This document shows positions 48,705 to 61,213 of a stretch of DNA of 64,000 bases, piece by piece. The notes under the pieces were generated by a model, which searched no databases, had not been told where the DNA came from, and worked only from the letters and a program-made list of their open reading frames with translations. Every line of letters begins with the position of its first letter. The stretch's first letter is position 1. The stretch comes from Acinetobacter sp. A47 (GTDB taxonomy: Bacteria; Pseudomonadota; Gammaproteobacteria; Pseudomonadales; Moraxellaceae): assembly GCF_000805455.1 (NCBI RefSeq), contig NZ_JSUS01000064.1:62001-126000 (forward strand), read 5' to 3'. Made by a program: the position numbers and the translations under genes.

Positions 48705-48815
48705 ATGAGTTTTTTGAGAAAAAAGAATAATGCCAGTTTTGTGTTCTTTATTATTACACTGTATGCCTTTCTCGGTTTTGGCATCGGTTATGTCATCTGG
48801 GAATATCTTTTATAA
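48705..48815 (+). CDS. 36-aa single-helix membrane protein
   Basis: A small gene not expected from length alone but well supported: AAAGGTGA lies 5 bases before the ATG. The peptide begins with a short basic head (MSFLRKKNNAS) and continues as one long hydrophobic helix (about residues 11-32), ending in EYLL. A hairpin that can act as terminator lies 8 bases past the stop. No family name is known to me. The form is that of small inner-membrane subunits or regulators. Confidence 0.6.
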   Translation: MSFLRKKNNASFVFFIITLYAFLGFGIGYVIWEYLL

Positions 48816-48823
48816 AACAGATT

Positions 48824-48862
48824 ATGCCATGTACAGCAGTTTATGCTGCAACGTCATGGCAT
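48824..48862. terminator. hairpin after the 36-aa gene
   Basis: ATGCCATG pairs with CATGGCAT, with an inner CAGCA / TGCTG stem. It lies between convergent genes. There is no strong T-run, so efficiency is uncertain. Confidence 0.5.
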
Positions 48863-48916
48863 TTGCTGTTTCTTCTACTGAATGGCTGAAGTCAATGGCC
48901 CGATAAAGGGGCAAGT

Positions 48917-49606
48917 TTATGGCCGAATTGACGGCATCAATAACCACTGTACCGAAGCATCGAACAGTTTTAGCCCTGCTTCTGAAAGATTGCCAAAAGT
49001 CTCGTTATTGAGGAAGAACATCAGCCGTTTGGCTGGTGCCAGCGTTTCATAATCCATGGTCGCACCTTGTTCATAGCCCCAGATCGCCACTTTTTCAGGT
49101 TGCCCGTAAATGGTTGCAATAATGGTCGCGCCCAGTCCCGGTTTGCCCCAGCTCATCGGGGCCTGTGCTTTATAAACATTTTGTGTACCGGCTGGCAGGC
49201 GGGCCGACAGCGGATGTGGTGCATTGACCAGCCACAGATAACGTTCTTTCTCGACTTCGCCAAAATCGGTATTTATCCGTTTACCGGTCATGGCCAGATC
49301 ATCAAGATAATCATTTTCCCAAGTCATGAGGGGCACCGGAAGTTGACGCCAGCCTGGTTTTAAATTTTTGGATGCAACCGTTGATGACAGGATGACCAGA
49401 TCAGGATGGTTTAAGCTGTCGGGAGAAACCGACTGGTCCAGTATATCGACCTGATAGCCTTTGCTTTGCAAGTATTTCTGGATGGCGAGATCCGTAGCCG
49501 CAGATGCACCATGTAACTGGGAAATCAGGGCAATTCGGGGCTGGGCATACGCAGCAGAGCTTAACAGCAGGCCAAGCAACATAATGACAGAAAGAAATGT
49601 TTTCAT
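48917..49606 (-). CDS. secreted protein with GATase/ThuA-like fold, receptor partner
   Basis: About 229 aa from the ATG at 49606, chosen because a signal peptide starts right there (FLSVIMLLGLLLSSAAYAQ); the frame upstream overlaps the receptor gene. The mature part starts like a class I glutamine-amidotransferase or ThuA fold: PRIALISQLHG, a helix, GYQVDILDQS, then DLVILSSTVAS. No Cys-His-Glu triad is visible, so catalysis is doubtful. It lies 46 bases after the siderophore receptor gene on the same strand and is probably its periplasmic partner. The true role is unknown. Confidence 0.65.
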   Translation of the reverse strand: MKTFLSVIMLLGLLLSSAAYAQPRIALISQLHGASAATDLAIQKYLQSKGYQVDILDQSVSPDSLNHPDLVILSSTVASKNLKPGWRQLPVPLMTWENDYLDDLAMTGKRINTDFGEVEKERYLWLVNAPHPLSARLPAGTQNVYKAQAPMSWGKPGLGATIIATIYGQPEKVAIWGYEQGATMDYETLAPAKRLMFFLNNETFGNLSEAGLKLFDASVQWLLMPSIRP

Positions 49607-49652
49607 CTTGATCCCGAAAGGCAGTGAATAACTCACTGCCTTGATTGCATCA

Positions 49653-51824
49653 TTAGAATTTAAAGGTGGCACGCAATAACGCTTGGCGCGACTCACCTTG
49701 AGATACGGCCAGATTATTGACACTGGCTGTATAGTAGGTTTTATCAAAGATATTATTTAAATTAAACTGGAAGTTCACTGGCAGTTTGGCAATGGTGGTG
49801 TCATAGCTGATAAAGGCATTGGCCAGTGCATATTCAGGTAGATCAAAGGTATTTTCTGAGTTACCGGCACGTTTACCGACATAATTACCGCTCAAGCCCA
49901 AACGTAAATGACCATTGTAGAGTTCGCCATAGTTATAAGCCAATGCCAGAGACGCGGTGTCTCGTGCCACATTATTTAAGCGGTTACCTTGCAGACCGGT
50001 TTCATCTTCAGTGACTTTGGCATCGGTATAGGCATAGGTCAGGGTGGTGTCGAGTTGATCGGTTAGACGGCCTGTGAGGTCGAGTTCAACGCCTTTGGAA
50101 CGGACTGCACCTGTGGTGTGTAGTTCTACTTCTTTGCTTGATGGGTTGGTGATTTTGGCAAGCACATTACGCTTTTTAATATCATACAGCGCAAAGTTGG
50201 CCTTAATACGGTCATTAAACTCATATTTTGCCCCAACTTCATAAGATTTGGCCTGTTCCGGTTGCACATCCGAGTCAATCACAGCATTACCCCCTAAAGG
50301 CGCAATCGAGGAGTTCGGTTTGAGTGATTCGGTATAGCTGCCATACAATGAAAGCTGCTCATTCCATTGATAGACCAGGCCTGCATGCGGCAGCCAGGCA
50401 TCATCATTGGTATTGGTATTTTCCTTAAACGGTCTGCCACGCCCAGCTGTTTGCTGATAATGTAAATAACGACCGCCGAGCACGGCAATCCATTTTTCAT
50501 TTAAGTGAATCGCATCTTGCAGATAAAACCCATAGGTATGCAATTTATCGGTTTGATCACTATCAGAGGCAACGATATTACGCGATGCTTCCACCGCACC
50601 AAAATCCGGATTTAAATAGTCCAGGGTTGAGGTATTGCCACGAACCATATCTGGGCGAAAATATTTACGGTATTCAATGTCTGAGCCGATCTGAATATCA
50701 TGCTTTAAACCGAGCAGGTTAACCGAGCCATCGAGATAGGCTTGGGCATTACTATCGATGCTTTGTGCATTTAAGGTCGCATCGGTACGACGTTTCACCG
50801 TATGATTCTTGGTATCTAACGAGGTGATGCGTAACTGGTTGGCATCATAGGTTTCGTAGTTGTAGGTATAGCCGAAATGAGCTGACCAAGTGTCATTAAT
50901 TTGATGATCTACCAGCAATTGTGCCAGATGATCTTCACCTTTCATCTGGTTAAAGGCTTCATCCAGACGCTGGTATTTTGAGATTGGCAAAGCCTTGTTG
51001 GTTTTCAGGTCAAAAACGGTGGAACGATCAAAAGGCACATCAAAATGGCGGTACTGGTAGCTGAGGTTGACTTTGGTCTGGCTATTATCCCATGCCACCG
51101 ACGGCGCAATTAAAGTCTGTTTCAGGTTGCCAAAATTACGCCAATAGTCTGCATCAGAATGATCGACAATAAAACGATAGGCAAAATGACTGTCATTGAT
51201 TGCGCCCGTGCTATCCAGGCTTGCACCTACACCATTTTTACCGGCCGCAAAGCTTGAACCATAAACTGAAAATTCAGTTTTTTGCGTCGTTTCAGGTTTT
51301 TTAGTTACTACATTGACCACGCCGCCTGGGTCCATAATCCCGTAAAGTAGGGAGGCCGGGCCTTTTAACACTTCAATCTGTGCAACTGCCGCATTCATGG
51401 TACGACCTTGTACAATCGGCATGCCATTTACGGTAATTGACCCATCACGGTTATCACCAAAGCCCCGTTTCATTACCGTATCCTGAGTACCGCCCAAGGT
51501 GTTGCCTTGGGTAATGCCACTGACTTGAGTCAGGGCATTGTCCAGATTTGCAGGCATATAATCTTTGACATATTGCTGGGAAACCACATTGACCGTTTGC
51601 GGACTTTGCAGGTTTTTTTGATTGCCTCTTAAGGTCGATGCTGTTTGTGTTCCGATATAGCCCGAGCTGGATTCAGCCTGTACTTTGATGGTATCGAGCT
51701 GGGTCATTTCTGGTGGGGTTGTTTCTGCCCAGCTCAGCACAGGGATACAGGACAGGAGCAATGAACCGCTATATTTTAAAATTTCAATCGTGATGAGATT
51801 TTTACGCGGAGAGAATGCAGACAT
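49653..51824 (-). CDS. TonB-dependent siderophore receptor
   Basis: About 723 aa from the ATG at 51824; a longer frame to 51902 is unlikely. After a signal peptide (ending near VLSWA-ETT) a TonB box-like sequence (DTIKVQAE) is followed by the plug domain (about 60-165, with MKRGFGDNRDGSITVNGMP and LLYGIMDPGGVVNVVTKKP), then a 22-strand barrel ending in Phe (LLRATFKF). The plug pattern is that of FhuA/FpvA-type ferric siderophore receptors. The ligand is not known. It is a two-gene unit with the secreted protein downstream. Confidence 0.92.
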   Translation of the reverse strand: MSAFSPRKNLITIEILKYSGSLLLSCIPVLSWAETTPPEMTQLDTIKVQAESSSGYIGTQTASTLRGNQKNLQSPQTVNVVSQQYVKDYMPANLDNALTQVSGITQGNTLGGTQDTVMKRGFGDNRDGSITVNGMPIVQGRTMNAAVAQIEVLKGPASLLYGIMDPGGVVNVVTKKPETTQKTEFSVYGSSFAAGKNGVGASLDSTGAINDSHFAYRFIVDHSDADYWRNFGNLKQTLIAPSVAWDNSQTKVNLSYQYRHFDVPFDRSTVFDLKTNKALPISKYQRLDEAFNQMKGEDHLAQLLVDHQINDTWSAHFGYTYNYETYDANQLRITSLDTKNHTVKRRTDATLNAQSIDSNAQAYLDGSVNLLGLKHDIQIGSDIEYRKYFRPDMVRGNTSTLDYLNPDFGAVEASRNIVASDSDQTDKLHTYGFYLQDAIHLNEKWIAVLGGRYLHYQQTAGRGRPFKENTNTNDDAWLPHAGLVYQWNEQLSLYGSYTESLKPNSSIAPLGGNAVIDSDVQPEQAKSYEVGAKYEFNDRIKANFALYDIKKRNVLAKITNPSSKEVELHTTGAVRSKGVELDLTGRLTDQLDTTLTYAYTDAKVTEDETGLQGNRLNNVARDTASLALAYNYGELYNGHLRLGLSGNYVGKRAGNSENTFDLPEYALANAFISYDTTIAKLPVNFQFNLNNIFDKTYYTASVNNLAVSQGESRQALLRATFKF

Positions 51825-52427
51825 AGGAATACCTGGGCGATACCGAAAATCGGGTAGAGATAGGGGAGAAGCGACTTTTAATCTGCTGACAGTTGGGGCC
51901 ATAGCACGATAAAAGCGTGCTCAGTATATTTAAATAGGAATCATTTACAAGAAGTTGGGCCTAAGAAAATGATTAAAAAAATTAACTCTTTGATAATGTT
52001 TCAGTATTTTTCTAAATGCGATCTGATTATTGATCGTCGTCTGTCAATCTGTATTAAAATGACAATAAGGGTTTGAAATTTAAATAAAAAATAAAGTTTA
52101 TACAGCATAATGAAGGAAATTCATATCTTGATATTTAAACAAATCATTTTATGCATAACGGTCGGTCGGCTAGGCTTAAAGCTGCAAGAAAATGATCTGC
52201 AATGCTGCTGAGGCCGTAAATCCGGGCAGTTCATTGAACATGCAATTGAGCTATTTGAGCTCAAGCCGGTTATGTCGACCTGCCCTGTTGCGGTAGAGCA
52301 AGCCAAGGTTACGCGAATGATCTGATGCCGGTTTATCTACAGAGGCGGTATCCGCATAGAGCAGGCCTTGATAGGATTTTCAGGCACAATGCAGTACATT
52401 CTTATCAACATTATATAGAATCATGAC
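51825..52427. other. 603-base region between receptor and SDR genes
   Basis: The left part holds the receptor promoter and a small inverted repeat (AGCACG / CGTGCT, 51903-51921), with an AATCATTTAC that is at best half of a Fur site. From about 52150 to 52330 the sequence turns GC-richer and includes ACGGTCGGTCGG, followed by broken open frames, perhaps a decayed gene before the SDR. Nothing intact is seen. Confidence 0.35.
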
Positions 52428-53273
52428 ATGAAAAATTTTAATCAAAAAGTTGCCGCAATTACCGGTGCTGGCTCAGGCATTGGCCGGCAGCTAGCCCTTT
52501 TGCTGGCCCAGCAAGGTGCCAGTCTGGCGTTAAGCGATCTGAATGAACAGGGACTGGCTGAAACCGGACAACTATTAGCGCAGTACCCGGTCAAGGTCAC
52601 CTTGACCCGACTGGATGTTTCGGACCAGCAGGCAGTACGTGACTGGGCGCAAGACAGTTTTAACGCGCATGGCAAGATCAACCTGATTTTTAATAATGCA
52701 GGCGTGGCGCTGGCCAGCACGGTGGAAGGGATGGATTATGAGGAACTGGACTGGATCTTAAAGATCAATTTCTGGGGTGTGGTCTATGGCACCAAGGAGT
52801 TCCTGCCTTATCTCAAACAAAGTGGTGAAGGACATATCGTCAATATTTCCAGCCTGTTTGGCTTGACGGCTCAACCGACCCAAAGTGCCTATAATGCAAC
52901 TAAATTTGCGGTTCGTGGCTTTACCGAGTCATTACGTCAGGAACTCAAACTCCAGAACAACGGAGTCAGCTCAACCTGCGTGCATCCGGGCGGAATCCGC
53001 ACCAATATTGCCAATAGTGCGCGTATGAGTGACAGCATCCGGGCTCTGGGAATGAATCCTGCCAAGGCCAGTCAGGCGTTTAACAAGGTATTGAAAACCC
53101 CACCTGAAGACGCAGCCAAAATCATTCTTGAGGCAGTTAAAGCCGATAAGGCCCGTATCCTGATCGGAAACGATGCCAAAATCATTGACCTGATCCAGCG
53201 GATTACGCCGAGCCATTATTCACATGCATTGAGTTTCTTTAGCAAGAAATCCAAGAAGAAAAAGCGCGCTTGA
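52428..53273 (+). CDS. short-chain dehydrogenase/reductase
   Basis: A 281-aa classical SDR. The nucleotide motif TGAGSGIG is at residues 12-19, NNAG at 89-92, and the catalytic Ser-Tyr-Lys at about S142, Y155 and K159 (YNATK). Asp at the end of beta-2 (LSDLNE) suggests NAD(H) rather than NADP(H). The C-terminus is a run of Lys (KKSKKKKRA), which is unusual and may aid membrane or nucleic-acid contact. Similar proteins act on alcohols, steroids or acyl-chain substrates; the substrate is unknown. It ends in a strong terminator. Confidence 0.88.
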   Translation: MKNFNQKVAAITGAGSGIGRQLALLLAQQGASLALSDLNEQGLAETGQLLAQYPVKVTLTRLDVSDQQAVRDWAQDSFNAHGKINLIFNNAGVALASTVEGMDYEELDWILKINFWGVVYGTKEFLPYLKQSGEGHIVNISSLFGLTAQPTQSAYNATKFAVRGFTESLRQELKLQNNGVSSTCVHPGGIRTNIANSARMSDSIRALGMNPAKASQAFNKVLKTPPEDAAKIILEAVKADKARILIGNDAKIIDLIQRITPSHYSHALSFFSKKSKKKKRA

Positions 53274-53289
53274 CGCTATATCGGGAATC

Positions 53290-53331
53290 AAGAAAACCGG
53301 TTGTGCCTTGATTAGCTCAACCGGTTTTCTT
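53290..53331 (+). terminator. terminator of the SDR gene
   Basis: A perfect 14-bp stem (AAGAAAACCGGTTG / CAACCGGTTTTCTT) with a 14-base loop lies 17 bases past the stop. An outer CGCTATAT / ATATAGCG pair (53274-53281 and 53333-53340) extends it. Confidence 0.85.
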
Positions 53332-53340
53332 CATATAGCG

Positions 53341-53654
53341 CTTGCCGCACACCCTTAAAATCGTAGAAAGGACGCTGCAACACATCGCAAGTGCGCCTAT
53401 GGTTTAGGTGTTGATCTATATCATTTACGTCATATGCATAAAAAACTACAAAATATCGCCATAATTGGACTACAAATGTGCATTATTCGTGAGTACTATT
53501 TATTTCCTAAATGTTGAATCACTTTACATACAGTCAGATTATTCGGTTTCGGGGACTGATTGGTGTAAATTATGCACTTCGCCAAAATTCTTTTTGCAGA
53601 AGAATTTCAGCAACAAAATTTTATATATTTGACGGATAATCTCAAGAGTAAGGT
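53341..53654. promoter_or_regulatory. 314-base maeA upstream region
   Basis: Gene-free, AT-rich from about 53410 on. It must hold the malic enzyme promoter. I see no clear operator or RNA structure beyond a small TTCTT / AAGAA pair near 53590. Confidence 0.4.
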
Positions 53655-55355
53655 ATGCCTGCGAACCCGAGTAAAATCAAAAAACCTTTATATATTCCTT
53701 ATGCTGGGAATGCTCTTTTAGAACTTCCGCTGTTAAATAAAGGCTCTGCTTTCTCTGAAGAAGAAAGAGAAAATTTTAATTTACATGGTCTCGTCCCATA
53801 CAACATTGAGAACATCGAAGAGCAGACCCAACGCTCTTACCAACAGTACCTTTCATTTGACAGTGACCTGAACAAGCATATTTATTTAAGAAATATCCAG
53901 GATACCAATGAAACCCTGTTCTATCGTTTATTGAGTCAGCATCTGGACGAAATGCTGCCGATCATCTATACCCCGACGGTCGGGGAAGCCTGCCAGCGTT
54001 TTTCTGATATCTACCGCCGTCACCGGGGTATCTTCATTTCTTATCCGGAACGTAAGTATATTGACCAGATTATTCATAATGTGAATAAGAAAAACGTCAA
54101 GGTGATCGTGATTACAGATGGTGAACGTATCCTCGGTCTAGGCGATCAGGGCATTGGCGGTATGGGGATTCCGATCGGGAAACTGTCTCTGTATACCGCC
54201 TGTGGCGGAATCAGTCCTGCCTATACCTTACCGATTACCATTGATGTCGGCACCAACAATGAAGCCTTGCTCAACGACCCGATCTATATGGGCTGGAAAC
54301 AGCCGCGTATCCGTGGCGAGGAATACTACCAGTTTGTTGAGCAGATCATTACTGCGGTGCGTCAGCGCTGGCCGGATGTCCTGATCCAGTTTGAAGATTT
54401 TGCCCAGATGAATGCCATGCCGTTACTGACCCGGTACCGCGACAAGATCTGCTGTTTCAATGACGATATTCAGGGAACGGCAGCCGTAACGGCAGCGACC
54501 CTGATCGCGGCTTCCCGTTCACAAGGCAAGCAGTTGAAAGACCAGACCATTACCTTTGTGGGTGCGGGTTCGGCCGGTTGTGGCATTGCAGAGCAGATCG
54601 TCCGCCAGATGATGGATGAAGGCCTGAGTGACCATGAGGCACGTTCTCGCATCTTTATGGTAGACCGTTTCGGTCTCATGACCGATCAACAGCCAAACTT
54701 GCTCGATTTCCAGCAAAAACTGGCAACCCCGGTGAATGCAATCAGTGACTGGGATTATACGGGTGAATACGTCGGTTTACTGGATGTGGTGAAAAATGCC
54801 AAACCAAGTATCCTGATCGGGGTGTCTGGACAGGCTGGCCTATTCAGCGAGGAGGTCATCAAGACGCTGGCGAAATATTATAAGCATCCGATTGTCCTGC
54901 CACTGTCGAACCCGACTTCACAAGTGGAAGCACAACCTAAAGATATTATCGAATGGACCGATGGGGCGGCGATTGTTGCCACAGGCAGTCCGTTTGCACC
55001 GGTTTATTATCAGGGCAAGGCCTATAGCATTGCGCAATGTAATAACTCGTATATTTTCCCGGGCATTGGTCTGGGTGTCATTGCCTGTGGTGCAACCCAT
55101 ATCAGTGATGCAATGCTGATGGCTGCAAGTACCGCATTGGCAGATTGTTCGCCACGCCTGAAAAATCCGGCAGCGGATTTATTGCCGAATATTAATGATA
55201 TTCAGCAGGTGTCCAAGTTTATTGCCTTTAAAGTGGCAAAAGCCGCGATGGCAGATGGTCTGGCAGTGCCGATGAGCAATGATCTGTTGAAAACGGTGAT
55301 TGATGATAATTTCTGGACTCCGGAATATCGCAGTTACCGCCGCGTCACGGCTTAA
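53655..55355 (+). CDS. maeA: NAD-dependent malic enzyme
   Basis: A 566-aa malic enzyme (SfcA/MaeA type) that decarboxylates malate to pyruvate with NAD+. The active-site Tyr is in [12 protein letters not shown], metal ligands are in QFEDFAQ and FNDDIQGT, and the dinucleotide motif is [12 protein letters not shown]. Length equals the E. coli enzyme (565). It supplies pyruvate when cells live on TCA-cycle carbon, which suits an island that makes succinate, acetyl-CoA and glutamate. AAGGT precedes the ATG. Confidence 0.95.
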   Translation: MPANPSKIKKPLYIPYAGNALLELPLLNKGSAFSEEERENFNLHGLVPYNIENIEEQTQRSYQQYLSFDSDLNKHIYLRNIQDTNETLFYRLLSQHLDEMLPIIYTPTVGEACQRFSDIYRRHRGIFISYPERKYIDQIIHNVNKKNVKVIVITDGERILGLGDQGIGGMGIPIGKLSLYTACGGISPAYTLPITIDVGTNNEALLNDPIYMGWKQPRIRGEEYYQFVEQIITAVRQRWPDVLIQFEDFAQMNAMPLLTRYRDKICCFNDDIQGTAAVTAATLIAASRSQGKQLKDQTITFVGAGSAGCGIAEQIVRQMMDEGLSDHEARSRIFMVDRFGLMTDQQPNLLDFQQKLATPVNAISDWDYTGEYVGLLDVVKNAKPSILIGVSGQAGLFSEEVIKTLAKYYKHPIVLPLSNPTSQVEAQPKDIIEWTDGAAIVATGSPFAPVYYQGKAYSIAQCNNSYIFPGIGLGVIACGATHISDAMLMAASTALADCSPRLKNPAADLLPNINDIQQVSKFIAFKVAKAAMADGLAVPMSNDLLKTVIDDNFWTPEYRSYRRVTA

Positions 55356-55374
55356 GCCATCAGTGATTTTTGGA

Positions 55375-55402
55375 GGGCGCATGATCATGTGATTATGCGC
55401 CC
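55375..55402 (+). terminator. terminator of maeA
   Basis: GGGCGCAT pairs with ATGCGCCC around a 12-base loop and is followed by TTATTTAT. It lies between the convergent maeA and Lrp-family genes. Confidence 0.75.
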
Positions 55403-55437
55403 TTATTTATGTCTTTAAGCTTTAAGTTCTGGTCAGA

Positions 55438-55860
55438 TCAAGTTTTATAGGTCGACAGTAAGATACTGGTTTCACTGTTATAAATGCCTGAAATATTTCG
55501 GATTCGCTCAAGCGCCTTATCAAAGTTTTCCAGACTGTCAGATTGCAACTCAACCAGAATATCCCACTTGCCATTGGTGGTATGCAGACGCTCTACCGCA
55601 GATTCGAGGCGTAATTCCCGGATGACCGCCTGTGCGCGTGTTCCTTCAACCATAATATTCATCCAGGCCCGGATAATGTTTTTCTCTGCATTGGGGCGAA
55701 AACGCACGGTATAACCGGTGATCACGCCAGTCGATTCCATATACTCGATTCGCTTTTGCACGGTTGCACGCGATACCCGGGTTCTGGCCGCCAGATCGGT
55801 AATTGACATCCGTGCGTTATCTTTGAGTAATCCTAATATAATATGGTCGATATTGTTCAT
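55438..55860 (-). CDS. Lrp/AsnC family regulator
   Basis: About 140 aa from the ATG at 55860; a TTG at 55881 would extend it. The N-terminal HTH (IILGLLKDNARMSITDLAARTRVSRATVQKRIEYME, residues 6-41 as two helices) is followed by a RAM/ASNC effector domain (VERLHTTNGKWDILVELQ). Such proteins sense amino acids. It is divergent from gdh-astCADBE with a 228-base gap, so it is the natural candidate activator of arginine catabolism and glutamate oxidation here; in E. coli the ast operon is instead under ArgR and NtrC. Confidence 0.88.
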   Translation of the reverse strand: MNNIDHIILGLLKDNARMSITDLAARTRVSRATVQKRIEYMESTGVITGYTVRFRPNAEKNIIRAWMNIMVEGTRAQAVIRELRLESAVERLHTTNGKWDILVELQSDSLENFDKALERIRNISGIYNSETSILLSTYKT

Positions 55861-56088
55861 TTTGATACTTACTATTGGCAATTTGATAAAAAATAATTCA
55901 TTTTAGTTACTATAACAAATTTTGTGAATCAATTTGATTCTTAATAATAATGACTATACAACACCCCAAACATTTTTACGTTCGCAAAAAAGAACAAAAA
56001 ATGTAGGCCAGGGAGGATGGGGTAGGATGCCCTGAAACAAAGGGAATCTGTGAATAACAGGGACAATGGATGAATGAAGGAATAAATA

Positions 56089-57360
56089 ATGTCTTTATCA
56101 TATGCGGCTCAAAATGGCAGTGCTTGGCAAACCTTTCTTACTCAAGTTGATCGGGTAGCTCCTTATCTGGATGCTGACCTCAGCAACTTTGTCAACACTT
56201 TGAAAACCCCCAAACGTACCCTGATTGTTGATGTTCCAATCGTGATGGATGATGGCACAATCCGCCATTTTGAAGGCTATCGCGTACAACACAACCTATC
56301 ACGCGGGCCGGGTAAAGGCGGTATCCGCTATCATCAGGATGTGGAACTGAATGAAGTGATGGCCTTGTCTGCATGGATGACCATTAAGACTGCCGTACTC
56401 AACTTGCCTTTCGGCGGTGCCAAAGGCGGTATCCGTGTGAATCCAAAAGAATTGTCAACACGTGAACTAGAGCGTTTAACCCGCCGTTTTACCAGTGAAA
56501 TCAGCCCGATTATCGGCCCACAAATTGATATTCCGGCACCGGATGTCGGCACCAATGCCAACATTATGGGCTGGATGATGGACACTTACTCAAGTATCAA
56601 GGGACATACCGTTACAGGCGTGGTGACGGGTAAACCTGTTCATCTGGGCGGCTCGCTGGGCCGTGTCCGTGCTACAGGCCGTGGTGTATTTGTAACCGGT
56701 ATGCAGGTGGCAGAACGTATCAAGTTACCGGTCGAAGGCAGTAAGGTCGCAGTACAGGGGTTTGGTAACGTCGGTAATGAAGCTGCTTACCTGTTTAACC
56801 ATGCCGGTGCAAAAATTGTTGCGGTCCAAGATCATACCGGCACTATTTTCAATGCCGAAGGTCTGGATGTAAAAGCACTGCAAAAGCATGTGGTTGAAAC
56901 AGGCGGTGTCAAAGGCTTTGCCGGTTCCAGCGTAATTTCAGATGAGGAATTCTGGACGGTCGATATGGACATCCTGATTCCAGCTGCACTGGAAGGCCAG
57001 ATTACGGTTGAACGCGCACAAAAACTCAAAGCCAAAATCGTACTTGAAGGGGCCAATGGTCCAACCTACCCGGAAGCCGATGATGTCTTTGTCAGCCGTA
57101 ACATCACGGTGGTGCCGGATGTGATCTGTAACGCAGGCGGGGTAACGGTCAGTTATTTTGAATGGGTTCAGGATATGGCGAGTTACTTCTGGAGTGAAGA
57201 CGAGATCAATGAACGTCTGGACAAATTGATGATCCAGGCTATTGCAGATGTCTGGAACACGGCAGCACAAAAAGAATGCAGCTTGCGTACCGCAGCATAT
57301 ATTCTGGCGTGTGAGCGTATTCTGAAAGCACGTAAAGAACGCGGGATTTTCCCAGGCTAA
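56089..57360 (+). CDS. gdhA: glutamate dehydrogenase, first gene of the ast operon
   Basis: A 423-aa glutamate dehydrogenase, paralogue of the one at 11005-12276; by eye about four in five residues are identical beyond the first 40. The catalytic Lys112 in [18 protein letters not shown] and GFGNVG are all kept. GAAGGAATAAATA precedes the ATG. It lies 81 bases before astC with a small hairpin between, so it is probably co-transcribed with astCADBE and oxidises the glutamate made by AstE. Cofactor preference is not certain. Confidence 0.93.
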   Translation: MSLSYAAQNGSAWQTFLTQVDRVAPYLDADLSNFVNTLKTPKRTLIVDVPIVMDDGTIRHFEGYRVQHNLSRGPGKGGIRYHQDVELNEVMALSAWMTIKTAVLNLPFGGAKGGIRVNPKELSTRELERLTRRFTSEISPIIGPQIDIPAPDVGTNANIMGWMMDTYSSIKGHTVTGVVTGKPVHLGGSLGRVRATGRGVFVTGMQVAERIKLPVEGSKVAVQGFGNVGNEAAYLFNHAGAKIVAVQDHTGTIFNAEGLDVKALQKHVVETGGVKGFAGSSVISDEEFWTVDMDILIPAALEGQITVERAQKLKAKIVLEGANGPTYPEADDVFVSRNITVVPDVICNAGGVTVSYFEWVQDMASYFWSEDEINERLDKLMIQAIADVWNTAAQKECSLRTAAYILACERILKARKERGIFPG

Positions 57361-57388
57361 TTGGCCCGTCAGACCATCAGTGTACAGG

Positions 57389-57408
57389 CCTGTTGAGCAT
57401 TCAACAGG
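57389..57408 (+). other. hairpin between glutamate dehydrogenase and astC
   Basis: CCTGTTGA-GCAT-TCAACAGG is a perfect 8-bp stem with a tetraloop. No T-run follows, so read-through into astC is expected; it may stabilise the gdh message. Confidence 0.5.
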
Positions 57409-57441
57409 CTGGAAGATTAAAACAGGAAGTGAGTAAATAAA

Positions 57442-58647
57442 ATGAGCAATGTCGCAATTACACGTAGCAACTTTAACGACTGGATGGTACCGGTTTTTGC
57501 CCCGGCAAATTTCATTTTAGTACGTGGCGAAGGTTCTCGTCTTTGGGATCAAAACGATAAAGAATATATTGATTTCGCGGGTGGAATTGCAGTAAATGCC
57601 TTGGGTCATGCACATCCTGTAGCGGTCAATGCCTTAACTGAACAGGCACAGAAACTCTGGCATATCGGCAATGGTTATACCAACGAGCCGGTATTGCGTC
57701 TTGCCAAACAACTGGTCGATAACACGTTTGCAGACAAGGTGTTTTTCTGTAACTCAGGTGCAGAAGCCAACGAAGCTGCACTGAAACTGGCACGTAAAGT
57801 CGGTTTGCTCAGCGGCAATGCAAACAAGAACCAGATTGTTGCCTTTAAAAATGCCTTCCACGGCCGTACCCTGTTTACTGTTACGGCAGGCGGCCAACCA
57901 AAATATTCTCAGGACTTTGCACCACTCCCGGGGGGGATTGAACACACGGCATTTAATGACCTTGAGGCAGCCAAGGCCGTCATTAATGAAAATACCTGTG
58001 CCGTGATTGTTGAACCGATTCAGGGTGAAGGCGGGGTTGTCCCGGCAGATATCGAGTTTTTGAAAGGCCTGCGCGCGCTATGTGATGAAAAAGGTGCGGT
58101 ACTGATTTTTGATGAAGTACAAACCGGTGTTGGCCGTACTGGTTCACTGTATGCCTATATGAACACCGGTGTCACACCAGACATTCTGACCACGGCAAAA
58201 GCATTGGGCGGTGGTTTCCCGATTGGTGCCATGATCACCACAGATCATTATGCCAACATGTATGCCGTAGGCGATCATGGTACTACTTATGGCGGTAACC
58301 CGCTGGCCTGTGCTGTTGCAGGCGCGGTACTTGAGTTTATCAATACGCCTGAAGTATTAGACGGGGTAAAACAGCGTCATCTGTATTTCATTGATGCCCT
58401 GAATAAAATCAATGCCGAATATGGTCTGTTCAAGGAAATTCGTGGGCAAGGCCTGTTAATTGGCTGTGTATTAAAAGATGAATATGCAGGTAAGGCAAAG
58501 AATATTGTGACTTTGGCGGGTGAAGAAGGCTTGTTGGCTTTGGTGGCCGGTGCCGATGTAGTGCGTTTTACGCCTTCACTGATCATTCCACAACAGGATA
58601 TTGATGAAGGTCTAAGCCGTTTTGCCCGTGCATTAGCACGTCTCTAA
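57442..58647 (+). CDS. astC: succinylornithine transaminase AstC
   Basis: A 401-aa class III PLP aminotransferase. It moves the amino group of N2-succinylornithine to 2-oxoglutarate, giving N-succinylglutamate semialdehyde and glutamate. The PLP Lys is K253 in [15 protein letters not shown], preceded by the cofactor motif [13 protein letters not shown]. ArgD (acetylornithine aminotransferase) is nearly identical in pattern, and context decides. It is the first of astCADBE, the same order as in E. coli. Confidence 0.94.
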   Translation: MSNVAITRSNFNDWMVPVFAPANFILVRGEGSRLWDQNDKEYIDFAGGIAVNALGHAHPVAVNALTEQAQKLWHIGNGYTNEPVLRLAKQLVDNTFADKVFFCNSGAEANEAALKLARKVGLLSGNANKNQIVAFKNAFHGRTLFTVTAGGQPKYSQDFAPLPGGIEHTAFNDLEAAKAVINENTCAVIVEPIQGEGGVVPADIEFLKGLRALCDEKGAVLIFDEVQTGVGRTGSLYAYMNTGVTPDILTTAKALGGGFPIGAMITTDHYANMYAVGDHGTTYGGNPLACAVAGAVLEFINTPEVLDGVKQRHLYFIDALNKINAEYGLFKEIRGQGLLIGCVLKDEYAGKAKNIVTLAGEEGLLALVAGADVVRFTPSLIIPQQDIDEGLSRFARALARL

Positions 58648-58668
58648 GTCTGTTGTGAGCATCTAACC

Positions 58669-61181
<2,513 letters not shown>

Positions 61182-61213
61182 GTCGGCTTGTATCGGGACA
61201 CAGGGAGAAAAAA

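Noticed and set aside
51969..52076. 35-codon frame upstream of the receptor gene
   Set aside because: AT-rich chance frame with no convincing ribosome site, lying in a promoter region.
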